Source of the DNA: an uncultured Ruminiclostridium sp.
GTDB taxonomy: Bacteria > Bacillota > Clostridia > Oscillospirales > Ruminococcaceae
Length of the DNA stretch: 13,570 nt
Assembly: GCA_910585505.1 (NCBI GenBank)
Contig: CAJUFF010000069.1
Location: 1-13,570, forward strand
Direction: 5' to 3'
A program made the translations under genes and the position numbers. Positions 1 through 7,075 of this stretch are shown in pieces. The notes below the pieces were generated by a model. It saw nothing but the letters and a program-made list of their open reading frames with translations. It made no database searches and was not told where the DNA came from. The stretch's first letter is position 1, and each line of letters opens with the position of its first letter.

Positions 1-122
1 TTAATGCAGCTTCCTTGCTACTGTTGCATTTACTTTGAGAATTTACGAATTTATAATTTTGTGTATTATGACAATTAGTGAATTTATATAAGGGGGAAAG
101 GGATTATTTTGACAAAAATCGG

Positions 123-550
123 TTAAAAATATCTGCCTACATCATTTTTCCTCAAAAAGCAATATGCGGTATCTATAAAATCTTCTATTTTTTTGCTGTT
201 GTCATAAAGATTTTGAATGAAAAACGTCAGTGGGATTACGTCAATCAATGTTTTCTTAAACGAATCATACACGTTATGCTTTATGGGAACAATATTCTGT
301 ATGCGGCTGTATATATTTCGTCTTTTTTTAAACTCTCCGATATCATTTTTTCAACAATAAGATATATTTCATCATAATCCATTTTTTCATTCACCAGTTC
401 GCTGATGCCCGGAAGGATTTTTTTCCGTTCTTTCCATCAGCAGAGCTGCGGGGTTGGTTCTATTTAAAAAGCCGTTATCATTGTTTCTGCCACAGAGCGG
501 ACGTTTACTTTATAAGGAGCTGTCTTTATTTCGATTTTATATTTTCTCAT
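123..550 (-). pseudogene. Decayed or frameshifted gene of unknown function
   Basis: No single open frame spans this stretch, but three overlapping minus-strand frames join into one plausible protein. It starts at ATG 550 (MRKYKIEIKTAPYKVNVRS...) and ends at a TAA at 123-125 (...FLRKNDVGRYF). Three one-base shifts are needed, and each can sit in a homopolymer: one T added to the run at 466-470, one A removed from the run at 418-424, and one A added to the run at 323-329. The net +1 gives 429 bases, 142 residues plus stop. The rebuilt protein is rich in K, E, I and D, like a real soluble protein, and lies on the same strand as every other gene here. I do not recognise its family. No clear ribosome-binding site or promoter precedes it, and it lies just beyond the transketolase terminator. 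It may be a true pseudogene or an intact gene with homopolymer sequencing errors. Bases 1-122 show nothing supportable. Confidence 0.5.
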
Positions 551-592
551 TTTTCCGCAATAACATTTCTTTTTTAAATTTACAGCGCATAC

Positions 593-619
593 AAAAACCC
601 ACCCGAAAAAACGGGTGGG
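593..619 (-). terminator. Intrinsic terminator of the transketolase operon
   Basis: Read on the minus strand, an 8-bp perfect stem CCCACCCG/CGGGTGGG closes a six-T loop and is followed at once by five Ts. It begins nine bases after the stop codon of the transketolase C-terminal subunit gene. The stem is GC-rich and the U-tract lies on the minus side only, so it should act on leftward transcription. Confidence 0.88.
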
Positions 620-627
620 CTAAAAAA

Positions 628-1590
628 CTATTTGCCCAAGGCTTCCTTGGTAACCTTGACAATATTATCGGCGCAAAGACCGAATTCCTTAAGAAGGGGA
701 ACGGCGGGGCCGCTGTGTCCGAATTTGTCCTGAACGCCGATTTTGATAACGGGAACGGAAACTGTTTCGGTAACCACTTCGGAAACGGCGCTGCCGAGAC
801 CTCCGATAACGGAGTGCTCCTCAACGGTGATTATCTTGCCGGTTTCCTTGGCGGCTCTGATTATAATATCGCGGTCAATGGGCTTAATGGTGTGAATGTT
901 AATAACACGGGCGTTGATTCCCTGCTCCGCAAGGATCTTTCCCGCTTCGATGGCTTCGTTTACCATAAGACCGGTTGCGATAATGGCGATATCATTACCG
1001 CTTCTCAGCTCAATACCTTTTCCAAGCTCGAATTTGTAGGTTTTGGGGTCGTTGAAGGTGGGAATGGCAAGTCTTCCGAATCTCATATAGGTAGGACCTA
1101 CGTAATCCGCCATCGCCAATACCGCCGCCTTTGTTTCAACGTCGTCGGCGGGGTTGATAACGGTCATTCCGGGGAGTACGCGCATAAGGGCTATATCCTC
1201 GTTGCACTGGTGGGAAGCGCCGTCCTCGCCTACGGATATTCCAGCGTGGGTAGCTCCGATCTTAACGTTGAGATGAGGATAGCAGATGCTGTTTCTCACT
1301 ATCTCAAAGGCGCGACCTGCGGCGAACATTGCGAAACTGCTGGCGAAAACAAGTTTTCCCGTTGTGGCGATACCCGCCGCAACGCCCATCATATCGGCTT
1401 CCGCAATACCGCAGTCAAAAAAGCGGTCGGGATAAGCTTTTTTATAAATACCCGTCTTTGTGGCCGCCGCAAGATCCGCGTCAAGCACAATAAGGTCGGG
1501 TCTTTTTTCGGCAAGCATAACAAGAGCTTCGCCGTAACTGTCACGAGTTGCTTTTTTATCCATAATTCTGTAATACCGATCCTTTCCCAT
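628..1590 (-). CDS. Transketolase, C-terminal subunit
   Basis: This is the pyrimidine-binding and C-terminal half of a split transketolase. With the preceding gene it should form the cytosolic thiamine-diphosphate enzyme that moves two-carbon ketol units in the non-oxidative pentose phosphate pathway. The 320-residue length fits the split form (TktB-like, also resembling the DXS C-terminal half). Visible signatures are GIAEADMMG (catalytic glutamate near residue 64), the FASSFAMFAAGRAFE helix, THAGISVGEDGASHQ, and a C-terminal transketolase_C domain from about residue 190. The ATG overlaps the upstream stop as TAATG, which suggests translational coupling, although no good Shine-Dalgarno precedes it. 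A second ATG at 1563 (MDKKATRDSYGEALV) matches the usual family N-terminus better and is a real alternative start. The gene ends just before a strong terminator. An ATPase-free sugar-phosphate role is expected; the donor and acceptor are not readable from the sequence. Confidence 0.95.
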   Translation of the reverse strand: MGKDRYYRIMDKKATRDSYGEALVMLAEKRPDLIVLDADLAAATKTGIYKKAYPDRFFDCGIAEADMMGVAAGIATTGKLVFASSFAMFAAGRAFEIVRNSICYPHLNVKIGATHAGISVGEDGASHQCNEDIALMRVLPGMTVINPADDVETKAAVLAMADYVGPTYMRFGRLAIPTFNDPKTYKFELGKGIELRSGNDIAIIATGLMVNEAIEAGKILAEQGINARVINIHTIKPIDRDIIIRAAKETGKIITVEEHSVIGGLGSAVSEVVTETVSVPVIKIGVQDKFGHSGPAVPLLKEFGLCADNIVKVTKEALGK

Positions 1591-2432
1591 TACTTAGTAA
1601 GCTCGTCAAGCTTTGCCTTCAATTCGGCGATAGCGGTGTTGTATTCCTCTTCGTTGGGAGCCTTGCCGTGCCAGCCCACCTGATTTTCCATATAGCTTAC
1701 GCCCTTGCCCTTTGTGGTCTTTAAGATAATGGCTGTGGGTTGGTTTGCAACCGTTTCGGCTTCGTTGAACGCCTTTTCGATAGCGTCAAAATCGTGTCCG
1801 TCGATAACGATAACATGCCATCCGAAAGCCTTGAACTTTTCGTCTATGGGGTACGGGCTCATTACCTCGCTGATTTTTCCGTCTATCTGAAGTCCGTTGT
1901 TATCCACTACCGCTACCAGATTGTCAAGCTGATAATGAGCGGCCAACATTGCCGCCTCCCATACAAGGCCTTCTTCAAGCTCGCCATCGCCGAGAACGGC
2001 GTAAACTCTGTAAATATCGTTATCCAGCTTTCCCGAAAGAGCCATACCGCAGGCGGCGGAAATTCCCTGTCCCAAAGAACCGGTGCTCATATCAACGCCG
2101 GGTATCTTACCCAGAACAGGGTGGCCTTGTAAGTAGCTGTCGATATGGCGGAGAGTTTTCAGATCCTCCACGGGGAAAAATCCTCTGTTGGCCAATACCG
2201 AGTAAAGAGCGGGAGCAGTATGTCCCTTTGAGAGCACCAGTCTGTCTCTGTCCGGCATTGAAGGATTTTCGGGATCAATGTTCATTCTGTTGAAATACAA
2301 ATATGTGAGCGTATCGCATATGGAGAGCGATCCGCCGGGGTGTCCGCATTTTGCTCCATAAACACCCTCGATAATTCCCAATCTTACCTTGGCAGCGTTT
2401 ATTTCAAGCTGCTTCTTGTGTACCTGATCCAT
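1590..2432 (-). CDS. Transketolase, N-terminal subunit
   Basis: This is the thiamine-diphosphate-binding half of the split transketolase and partner of the gene immediately downstream, which it overlaps by one base. At 280 residues it has the standard length for the separate N-terminal subunit. The cofactor motif is clear: GDGELEEGLVWEA at about residues 148-160 followed by the closing DNNG near 177-180, which together bind diphosphate and metal. The early GHPGGSLSICD segment (His31) and SKGHTAPALYS (His71) carry the conserved histidines, and DMSTGSLGQGIS is the usual family loop. The ATG at 2432 has an AAGGA ribosome-binding site nine bases upstream. It is the first gene after a near-consensus promoter at 2499-2527, so the pair is probably a two-gene transcript of its own. 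The substrates are inferred from the family. Confidence 0.95.
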   Translation of the reverse strand: MDQVHKKQLEINAAKVRLGIIEGVYGAKCGHPGGSLSICDTLTYLYFNRMNIDPENPSMPDRDRLVLSKGHTAPALYSVLANRGFFPVEDLKTLRHIDSYLQGHPVLGKIPGVDMSTGSLGQGISAACGMALSGKLDNDIYRVYAVLGDGELEEGLVWEAAMLAAHYQLDNLVAVVDNNGLQIDGKISEVMSPYPIDEKFKAFGWHVIVIDGHDFDAIEKAFNEAETVANQPTAIILKTTKGKGVSYMENQVGWHGKAPNEEEYNTAIAELKAKLDELTK

Positions 2433-2498
2433 TTGATAGTTTCCTTTCTGTGTATTTAAATGATGTCTTTATATCCTATTTTTTTGCCCTTTTTAAAT

Positions 2499-2527
2499 AT
2501 TATACCACTTTTTTCCGAATTACACAA
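2499..2527 (-). promoter_or_regulatory. Sigma-A-like promoter for the transketolase pair
   Basis: On the minus strand a TTGTGT -35 box (2522-2527) and a perfect TATAAT -10 box (2499-2504) are separated by exactly 17 bases. The start of transcription would fall near 2492, giving a leader of about 60 bases before the transketolase N-subunit ATG at 2432. The promoter sits in the 99-base gap after the methyltransferase fusion gene, which has no terminator of its own here. Confidence 0.75.
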
Positions 2528-2531
2528 TACC

Positions 2532-3545
2532 TTATTTAAAAATAACCTCGCTGTCAAAAAATTTTTCCTGAAAATCAACAGCGCTTTCTATTTCCTCTTG
2601 GGAAAACTCACAGCCGTCTTTTGCCACCACCCATTTGTCCTCCACATCGTTGAACCTGTGAATAACCGCTATTACCCTTCCGGTAAATTCGCTTACGGCT
2701 TTCTCCTCGCCCAGATAATAAACGTCCTGATCCGCTCCGTCTCCCGCCGGCACTCCTTCGACGTAACCGTAGTTAACCGGATAGTAAAGGGATTTTATTA
2801 TCGGATGAAAAGTTCCGAGTGGTCTGTCCGTCTTTCCTGTTATTATTTTACCTAATATATCCGAATAATCAAGATCTGCGGATTTTTTTCTGAGCTTTGC
2901 CCATATATGATAATGCTTGTTGTTCTGTATTTTGCCGTATGAAATACAATTATCCGAATGTATAACTTTTATAAGCTCAAATTCTGGTTCAAAAAAATTT
3001 ATTATATCGTTCAGATCTACAAAAAAGTGCGGAACGTTTTTTTCCGGACCGTCCTCCGTTTTAATTACCGTATTTTCATCCGAATGCGGATAGTTTGCTT
3101 CACAAAAGGAATAGGTTTCCTTTGAACATAATGTCAGAAATATTTCTCCCTCCGGCTTTAATATTTTCTTTATCTTGTCCACTATTATTTTAAAGCCATT
3201 TGTGTCGGTATGCGAAACCGCATGATAGGAAAAAATACAGTCAAAGGAATTTTCCCGATAGGGTAATTCAAGCATATCGCAGACTTTTGAGGTGATAATG
3301 ACATTTTCCCGCTTCTCAGCTTCTCTTAATTTTTTAATAGCGTACTCGGAAATATCAACCGCCGTTACCTTAAATCCGTTTCGGGCAAAAAGAAGCGAAT
3401 GCCTGCCCAATCCGCAGCCTAAGTCAAGTATAGACCTCCTGCCCTGATTTTTCCACTTTTCACAGAAGTAATAGCTTTCTTCGGAGGGATCGAGCCAAAG
3501 TGATTCGTCGGCGGTTTCCCAGTTCCATCCTTTTGATTCCACCAT
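2532..3545 (-). CDS. SAM-dependent methyltransferase fused to inorganic pyrophosphatase-like domain
   Basis: Two unrelated domains lie in one open frame. Residues about 1-220 form a class I S-adenosylmethionine methyltransferase, with motif I ILDLGCGLGRHS at 39-50, the acidic end of strand 2 at VTAVDIS (60-66), and the post-motif region FDCIFSYHAVSHT at 101-113. The overall style resembles the TehB/Methyltransf_11-25 group; the methyl acceptor is not readable. Residues about 226-337 match the short, roughly 110-residue 'inorganic pyrophosphatase' proteins of Firmicutes, with DRPLGTFHP, YYPVNYGYVEG, GDGADQDVYYLGE and EFTGRVIAVIHRFNDVEDKWVVA. The canonical DxDPxD of family I pyrophosphatases is replaced by GDGADQD, so catalytic activity is uncertain. 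The ATG at 3545 follows a strong GGAGG nine bases upstream. It lies 47 bases after the HAD gene and is probably cotranscribed with it. Domain calls are firm; the biological role is unknown. Confidence 0.85.
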   Translation of the reverse strand: MVESKGWNWETADESLWLDPSEESYYFCEKWKNQGRRSILDLGCGLGRHSLLFARNGFKVTAVDISEYAIKKLREAEKRENVIITSKVCDMLELPYRENSFDCIFSYHAVSHTDTNGFKIIVDKIKKILKPEGEIFLTLCSKETYSFCEANYPHSDENTVIKTEDGPEKNVPHFFVDLNDIINFFEPEFELIKVIHSDNCISYGKIQNNKHYHIWAKLRKKSADLDYSDILGKIITGKTDRPLGTFHPIIKSLYYPVNYGYVEGVPAGDGADQDVYYLGEEKAVSEFTGRVIAVIHRFNDVEDKWVVAKDGCEFSQEEIESAVDFQEKFFDSEVIFK

Positions 3546-3592
3546 CCTATGACTCCTCCCAAAAACGGTAAATATTACCTAAAAATTCGATT

Positions 3593-4402
3593 TTACATTT
3601 TTTCTATGTAGTCAATTACCTCCGAAATCGCCCCCCTGTTGTTGTCGCAAACCACCAGATCCGCCGCGTCCTTCGCAGACTGCTGCGCTGAGGCCACCGC
3701 CACGCCGAGACTCGCCTGTTCTATCAGCTCAATATCGTTGTTGTAATCGCCTACCCCTACTGTGAAAGCATCCTTTTTTCCCATTATCTCAAGAAGTTTT
3801 TGGAAACCGCTTCCCTTGTTTACTCCGATGGGAAGCATTTCAAAATAATGATTCTCACTTCGTACCCAGTGAGCCGAATATGTATATTCGGGATGTTCAT
3901 ACACGAAATCTATTATTTTCTGTATATTTTCGGGTGGATAAGCTATCAGCATTTTCAGCCAGCTTTCCTCGTTTATCTCGTCAACGCCGCATATTATAGG
4001 CTGTACGTTTTCCAAGGCAAGATGTTCCCGTTCAATCTGATTTATTGAGGGAACGTAAACTTTGTCGCGGCACAAAATCTCTATAGCAATATCGGGAAAT
4101 GCTTCCATAAGCTCTTTTGCTGTATCGCTTGAAGATTCCGGAAGTGCGCTGTGCCACAAAAATTTATCCTCTTTAAAATCATAAACCGCCGAACCGTTGA
4201 AAATCACAGCGGGGGTATCCAAACCCACTCTTTCGGCTACCGGTTTTGCCATTGAATAGCCGCGTCCCGTGGCTAAGGTAAATATTCCGCCTCCCGCTCT
4301 GAAACGATTAATAGCTTCCATATCCTTGGGCAGAATCTTTTTTTCATCGGTCACTAAAGTGCCGTCTATATCGGTCATGATTATAACATTTTTAAAATTC
4401 AT
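3593..4402 (-). CDS. Cof-type HAD-IIB family hydrolase
   Basis: This is a cytosolic haloacid-dehalogenase-superfamily phosphatase of the Cof/YidA type; such enzymes usually hydrolyse sugar phosphates, nucleotide phosphates or flavin-related phosphates. From the ATG at 4402 it has 269 residues, the normal family length. The four motifs are visible: DIDGT near the N-terminus (nucleophile and acid/base aspartates), LATGR (motif II), KGSGF (motif III lysine) and GVGDYNND (motif IV aspartates). The long C2 cap lies between motifs II and III. I prefer the ATG at 4402 over one at 4447 because the family starts a few residues before DIDGT and a run of six Gs lies three bases upstream as a ribosome-binding site. 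The upstream region holds related inverted repeats and a possible promoter, so it may start a new unit after rluD. The substrate cannot be assigned. Confidence 0.93.
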   Translation of the reverse strand: MNFKNVIIMTDIDGTLVTDEKKILPKDMEAINRFRAGGGIFTLATGRGYSMAKPVAERVGLDTPAVIFNGSAVYDFKEDKFLWHSALPESSSDTAKELMEAFPDIAIEILCRDKVYVPSINQIEREHLALENVQPIICGVDEINEESWLKMLIAYPPENIQKIIDFVYEHPEYTYSAHWVRSENHYFEMLPIGVNKGSGFQKLLEIMGKKDAFTVGVGDYNNDIELIEQASLGVAVASAQQSAKDAADLVVCDNNRGAISEVIDYIEKM

Positions 4403-4445
4403 ATGCCCCCCGATTATTCTTTTCGATATTTTAAATTGATATTTC

Positions 4446-4474
4446 ATACTAATCTTTGATCAAGGTATAGACAA
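4446..4474 (-). promoter_or_regulatory. Possible promoter of the HAD phosphatase gene
   Basis: On the minus strand TTGTCT (4469-4474) and TAGTAT (4446-4451) are separated by 17 bases, an acceptable but not strong sigma-A-type promoter about 45 bases upstream of the HAD start. The spacer contains one arm (4452-4462) of an inverted repeat, as would suit an operator. This is inference from motif spacing only. Confidence 0.35.
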
Positions 4475-4494
4475 ATATATTGATGATCAAAGAT
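4452..4494. repeat. Inverted repeat, 11-bp arms, between rluD and the HAD gene
   Basis: ATCTTTGATCA at 4452-4462 is repeated as its exact reverse complement TGATCAAAGAT at 4484-4494, with 21 bases between. The arms are one base different from the core of the neighbouring 15-bp inverted repeat, so the two hairpins are related copies. The left arm falls in the spacer of the proposed HAD promoter. It could be a regulator binding site or part of a small repeat family. Confidence 0.8.
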
Positions 4495-4508
4495 CATTGT
4501 TTAAAGTG

Positions 4509-4545
4509 CAATCTTTAATCAAGTCTACAACTTGATTAAAGATTG
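4509..4545. repeat. Perfect 15-bp inverted repeat just after rluD
   Basis: CAATCTTTAATCAAG (4509-4523) and CTTGATTAAAGATTG (4531-4545) form a perfect 15-bp stem with a seven-base loop, beginning three bases after the rluD stop codon. It could stabilise the 3' end of the rluD message or terminate weakly. It lacks a following U-tract and is AT-rich, so a standard intrinsic terminator is not supported. A second, related inverted repeat follows at 4452-4494. Confidence 0.85.
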
Positions 4546-4548
4546 GTA

Positions 4549-5442
4549 TCAGTCAATATTTTTCAGCATTTTTTTAAAGTATTCGGGAAGCTCGGAGGAA
4601 AAAAACAGATTTTCTCCAGTTATCGGGTGGACAAAGCCTATCTCCTTTGCATGGAGACACTGTCCTCCCAGCCACTTGGGCTTTCCGTCGCCGTAAACCG
4701 GATCACCCGCCACAGGATGACCTATATACGACATATGAACCCTTATTTGATGAGTTCTCCCCGTTTCCAAGGTAAGACGAAGATGCGAATATTTTTGATA
4801 ATTTTCTATAACCTCGTAAATTGTCTTCGCTTCTCTTCCGTTTTCGCATACCGCCATTTTTTTTCGGTCAATTCTGTGCCTCGCCAAAGGGGCATTTACT
4901 GCTCCGTTTTCTTTCATTACCCCCAAAACAATCGCTTCATATCTTCTGGTGAAGCTGTGACATTTTATCTGCTGCGCAAGACCGTTATGAGCCGCATCGT
5001 TTTTAGCGACTATCAGGAGTCCGCTGGTATCCTTATCTATCCTGTGGACTATGCCGGGACGTATCACTCCGTTTATTCCCGAAAGGCTACCTTTACAATG
5101 ATACATTAAGGCGTTCACAAGGGTTCCGGAGTAATGCCCCGGAGCTGGATGCACTACCATTCCATTTGGCTTGTTTACCACAAGAAGATCCTTATCCTCA
5201 TACACTATATTTAATGATATATTTTCGGCTTTTATTTCCGGCTCTTCCGCTTCCGGCAATTCAATCTCAACAATATCCCCGGGGTTCAGCCTGAAATTTT
5301 TTCCGCACACCTTTCCATTAACCAGACATTTGCCTTTTTCCAACAAGACAGCCGCTGTTGAACGTGAAAGCTCCGAATTGTCGGAAACGTATTTGTCCGC
5401 GCGTACGTTTTCGGTTAGTACCGTTAAAATCAGCTTACTCAT
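4549..5442 (-). CDS. rluD: RluA/RluD-family 23S rRNA pseudouridine synthase
   Basis: It isomerises uridines to pseudouridine in RNA, most likely 23S rRNA of the large ribosomal subunit. The 297 residues match the RluD/YlyB length. An S4 RNA-binding domain occupies about residues 1-65 (ADKYVSDNSELSRSTAAVLLEKGKCLVNGK). The catalytic domain follows, with VVNKPNGMVVHPAPGH and the catalytic HRIDKDTSGLLIVAK motif (Asp136). The C-terminal signature LETGRTHQIRVHMSYIGHPVAGDPVYG is intact. The start overlaps the lspA stop as ATGA, with AGAGGA just upstream, so it should be translationally coupled; lspA-rluD order is common in Firmicutes. It is the last gene of the long central run and is followed by strong inverted repeats. 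Whether its target equals that of E. coli RluD or is another rRNA site cannot be read here. Confidence 0.95.
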   Translation of the reverse strand: MSKLILTVLTENVRADKYVSDNSELSRSTAAVLLEKGKCLVNGKVCGKNFRLNPGDIVEIELPEAEEPEIKAENISLNIVYEDKDLLVVNKPNGMVVHPAPGHYSGTLVNALMYHCKGSLSGINGVIRPGIVHRIDKDTSGLLIVAKNDAAHNGLAQQIKCHSFTRRYEAIVLGVMKENGAVNAPLARHRIDRKKMAVCENGREAKTIYEVIENYQKYSHLRLTLETGRTHQIRVHMSYIGHPVAGDPVYGDGKPKWLGGQCLHAKEIGFVHPITGENLFFSSELPEYFKKMLKNID

Positions 5443-6062
5443 TTATCCTCTTTTTTTCTAATTTCAGCCTTTATTGAGGTGCCGGAATTCTTTTTATCGA
5501 AAACCTCGTAGGTGTTAAAATCAGTTTTGGGATTTACGCCCTCCGCTTTTACTTCGGAAGAATCTTCCTCGGCACAAGCTCTTATCTTTTTCTCCTTAGA
5601 CGTCTTTATCTCATCTCGAATATAAAACAACATCAAAAAAAATGTGCCCATTACCGCGCAAATATCGGCAAAATTGAATACGGCAAATTTTATTATCCTG
5701 AAATCAATAAAATCAACCACATAATTATTGACTATCCTGTCGATAAGATTACCGATGCCCCCTGCTATAATAAAAGAGAAGCACCATATATAAGACGTTT
5801 TTTTTACTCGTTTTGACAACATCAATATAATAACCCCCAATATAACTATGGAGGTTAATATAATTAAAAAGGTTTGTTTATCCTTAAGAATACTGAACGC
5901 CGCTCCCGTATTCTCCTTGTAGGTAAGATTAAGCCATTCGTTCTCGCCAATGCTTAAAAGATTAACGGTTCCGTGAGGCTTTATATATGTTACGGCAAGG
6001 TATTTTGTCAACTGATCTATTCCAACAAGCAGTGCCGCAGCAGCCAAAGCAATATAAGTCAT
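5439..6062 (-). CDS. lspA: Lipoprotein signal peptidase (signal peptidase II) with C-terminal tail
   Basis: It is an integral-membrane aspartic protease that removes signal peptides from prolipoproteins after lipid attachment. Four hydrophobic segments are visible (about residues 3-20, 63-83, 90-106 and 128-148). The two catalytic aspartates lie in GGIGNLIDRI (Asp108) and FNFADICAV (Asp133). NLTYKENTGAAFS and VVDFIDF are the other family boxes. The protein is 207 residues long against the usual 150-170: the last 55 or so residues form a charged cytoplasmic tail (from about SKEKKIR onward) not needed by the family. The ATG at 6062 has an AAGGA site six bases upstream. It sits 53 bases after divIVA and overlaps rluD by four bases. 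The function is secure; the purpose of the tail is unknown. Confidence 0.95.
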   Translation of the reverse strand: MTYIALAAAALLVGIDQLTKYLAVTYIKPHGTVNLLSIGENEWLNLTYKENTGAAFSILKDKQTFLIILTSIVILGVIILMLSKRVKKTSYIWCFSFIIAGGIGNLIDRIVNNYVVDFIDFRIIKFAVFNFADICAVMGTFFLMLFYIRDEIKTSKEKKIRACAEEDSSEVKAEGVNPKTDFNTYEVFDKKNSGTSIKAEIRKKEDK

Positions 6063-6115
6063 TGTCTTTCCTTTTATCCGTTCATTTTTCTTTAGGTGTA
6101 CAATTGATTTAGTTT

Positions 6116-7018
6116 TTATTTTTTATTGTTACTGCCAAACTGAAGCTTTTCATATTTGGACTTGCGCTTGGATTTGTCAAATAAAGGACTGCTTGTTTCA
6201 TCGTATTCCTCCACGTCCTCGGCAACCGCCTCTTCTTCAAATACGGGCTTTGAAGCAATTTCTGTAGTTTTTTCAAGTACTATCGCTTCGTTTTCCTTAT
6301 TGATTTTTTCGAGTTTTAACTCCGCCTTCTTTTCCTTTGCCGCAACAGGCTTGGGAGACTCCTCTGCCTTTTCGGAATCGGGAGCTTCTTCAATGGGCTT
6401 CTGTTCCTCAGTAAATTTTATGGTATCCTTGGCTTTCAGCACAAATTCGTTATCGCACTTTGCGGGAATAGAGTTAATGTAAGTGATGTGCTCCTGATAC
6501 TCCCTAAGAAGCCTTTCGATAAACGCCTTGCTTTCATCTCTTGTTTTGGCAAGAATTGATTCCTGCTTTCTTATCTCAGCCTCCATCGCGGCTTTTATTT
6601 CTGCAGACTTACGCTCACACTCAGCTATAATCTTGGTTTTCTCAGCATTGGCGCCATCAACAAGCTGTTTAACGTATTCCTCCTTTTCATTAACTCTGTC
6701 CTCGGCGTCTTTAATCATTTTTTCCGACTTTTCCTTAGCGTCGCTCATCATTTTATCGGATTTTTCCTTAGCGGTAGCCAAAACAGAGCTGCTCTGCTTC
6801 TGAGCGCCCAAAAGAGCTTCCTTTATTGCATCCTCGTCTTTTCTGTACTCGCGTATCTTATCTGCGAGCACTTCCATCTTCTTTTCCTGTTCCTCGCTGA
6901 GCTTTTTCAGATTAGAAAATTCGGCCGACATTTCCTCAAGAAAATCGTCAACCTCCTCCATTTTATAACCGTTTAAGCCTTTTGCGAATTTCTTTTCCTT
7001 TATGTCCTTTGCTTCCAT
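6116..7018 (-). CDS. divIVA: DivIVA domain cell-division/polarity protein
   Basis: It is a cytoplasmic coiled-coil protein expected to bind curved membrane at septa and poles and to recruit division or cell-wall factors. The N-terminal DivIVA signature is present at about residues 4-32 (DIKEKKFAKGLNGYKMEEVDDFLEEM). A long coiled coil runs from about 33 to 180. In it, two adjacent 11-residue units, AKEKSDKMMSD and AKEKSEKMIKD (83-104), form a hendecad repeat. After about residue 200 the chain becomes an acidic, Glu/Lys/Ala/Pro-rich, probably disordered tail ending in a basic stretch (KSKRKSKYEKL). At 300 residues it is longer than B. subtilis DivIVA (164). The start at 7018 is set by GGAGG six bases upstream. 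It follows ylmH at 57 bases, as in the classic sepF-ylmG-ylmH-divIVA order. The tail may be a species-specific partner-binding region, which is inference. Confidence 0.93.
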   Translation of the reverse strand: MEAKDIKEKKFAKGLNGYKMEEVDDFLEEMSAEFSNLKKLSEEQEKKMEVLADKIREYRKDEDAIKEALLGAQKQSSSVLATAKEKSDKMMSDAKEKSEKMIKDAEDRVNEKEEYVKQLVDGANAEKTKIIAECERKSAEIKAAMEAEIRKQESILAKTRDESKAFIERLLREYQEHITYINSIPAKCDNEFVLKAKDTIKFTEEQKPIEEAPDSEKAEESPKPVAAKEKKAELKLEKINKENEAIVLEKTTEIASKPVFEEEAVAEDVEEYDETSSPLFDKSKRKSKYEKLQFGSNNKK

Positions 7019-7075
7019 TGAACGCCTCCGTGTTTGTTTTTTTATTGTGCTGATTGTCCCGCCCCAAAACCTTAA

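Noticed and set aside
78..377. A 99-codon plus-strand open frame at the left edge
   Set aside because: It begins at a GTG without a ribosome-binding site and has an unconvincing composition. The minus strand over the same bases gives a better, though frameshifted, protein.
454..1683. A 409-codon plus-strand open frame opposite the transketolase C-subunit gene
   Set aside because: It is antisense to a clear transketolase, shows no family motifs and is low in complexity (Gly/Asn-rich). It also crosses the terminator hairpin. It is a codon-usage shadow.
4403..4447. A longer HAD start (MKYQFKISKR...) at 4447
   Set aside because: The family starts just before DIDGT, and the G-rich ribosome-binding site fits ATG 4402. 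The extra residues overlap the proposed promoter.
4509..4545. The 15-bp hairpin after rluD as an intrinsic terminator
   Set aside because: The stem is perfect but AT-rich, and neither strand has a U-tract directly after it, so I list it as a repeat instead.
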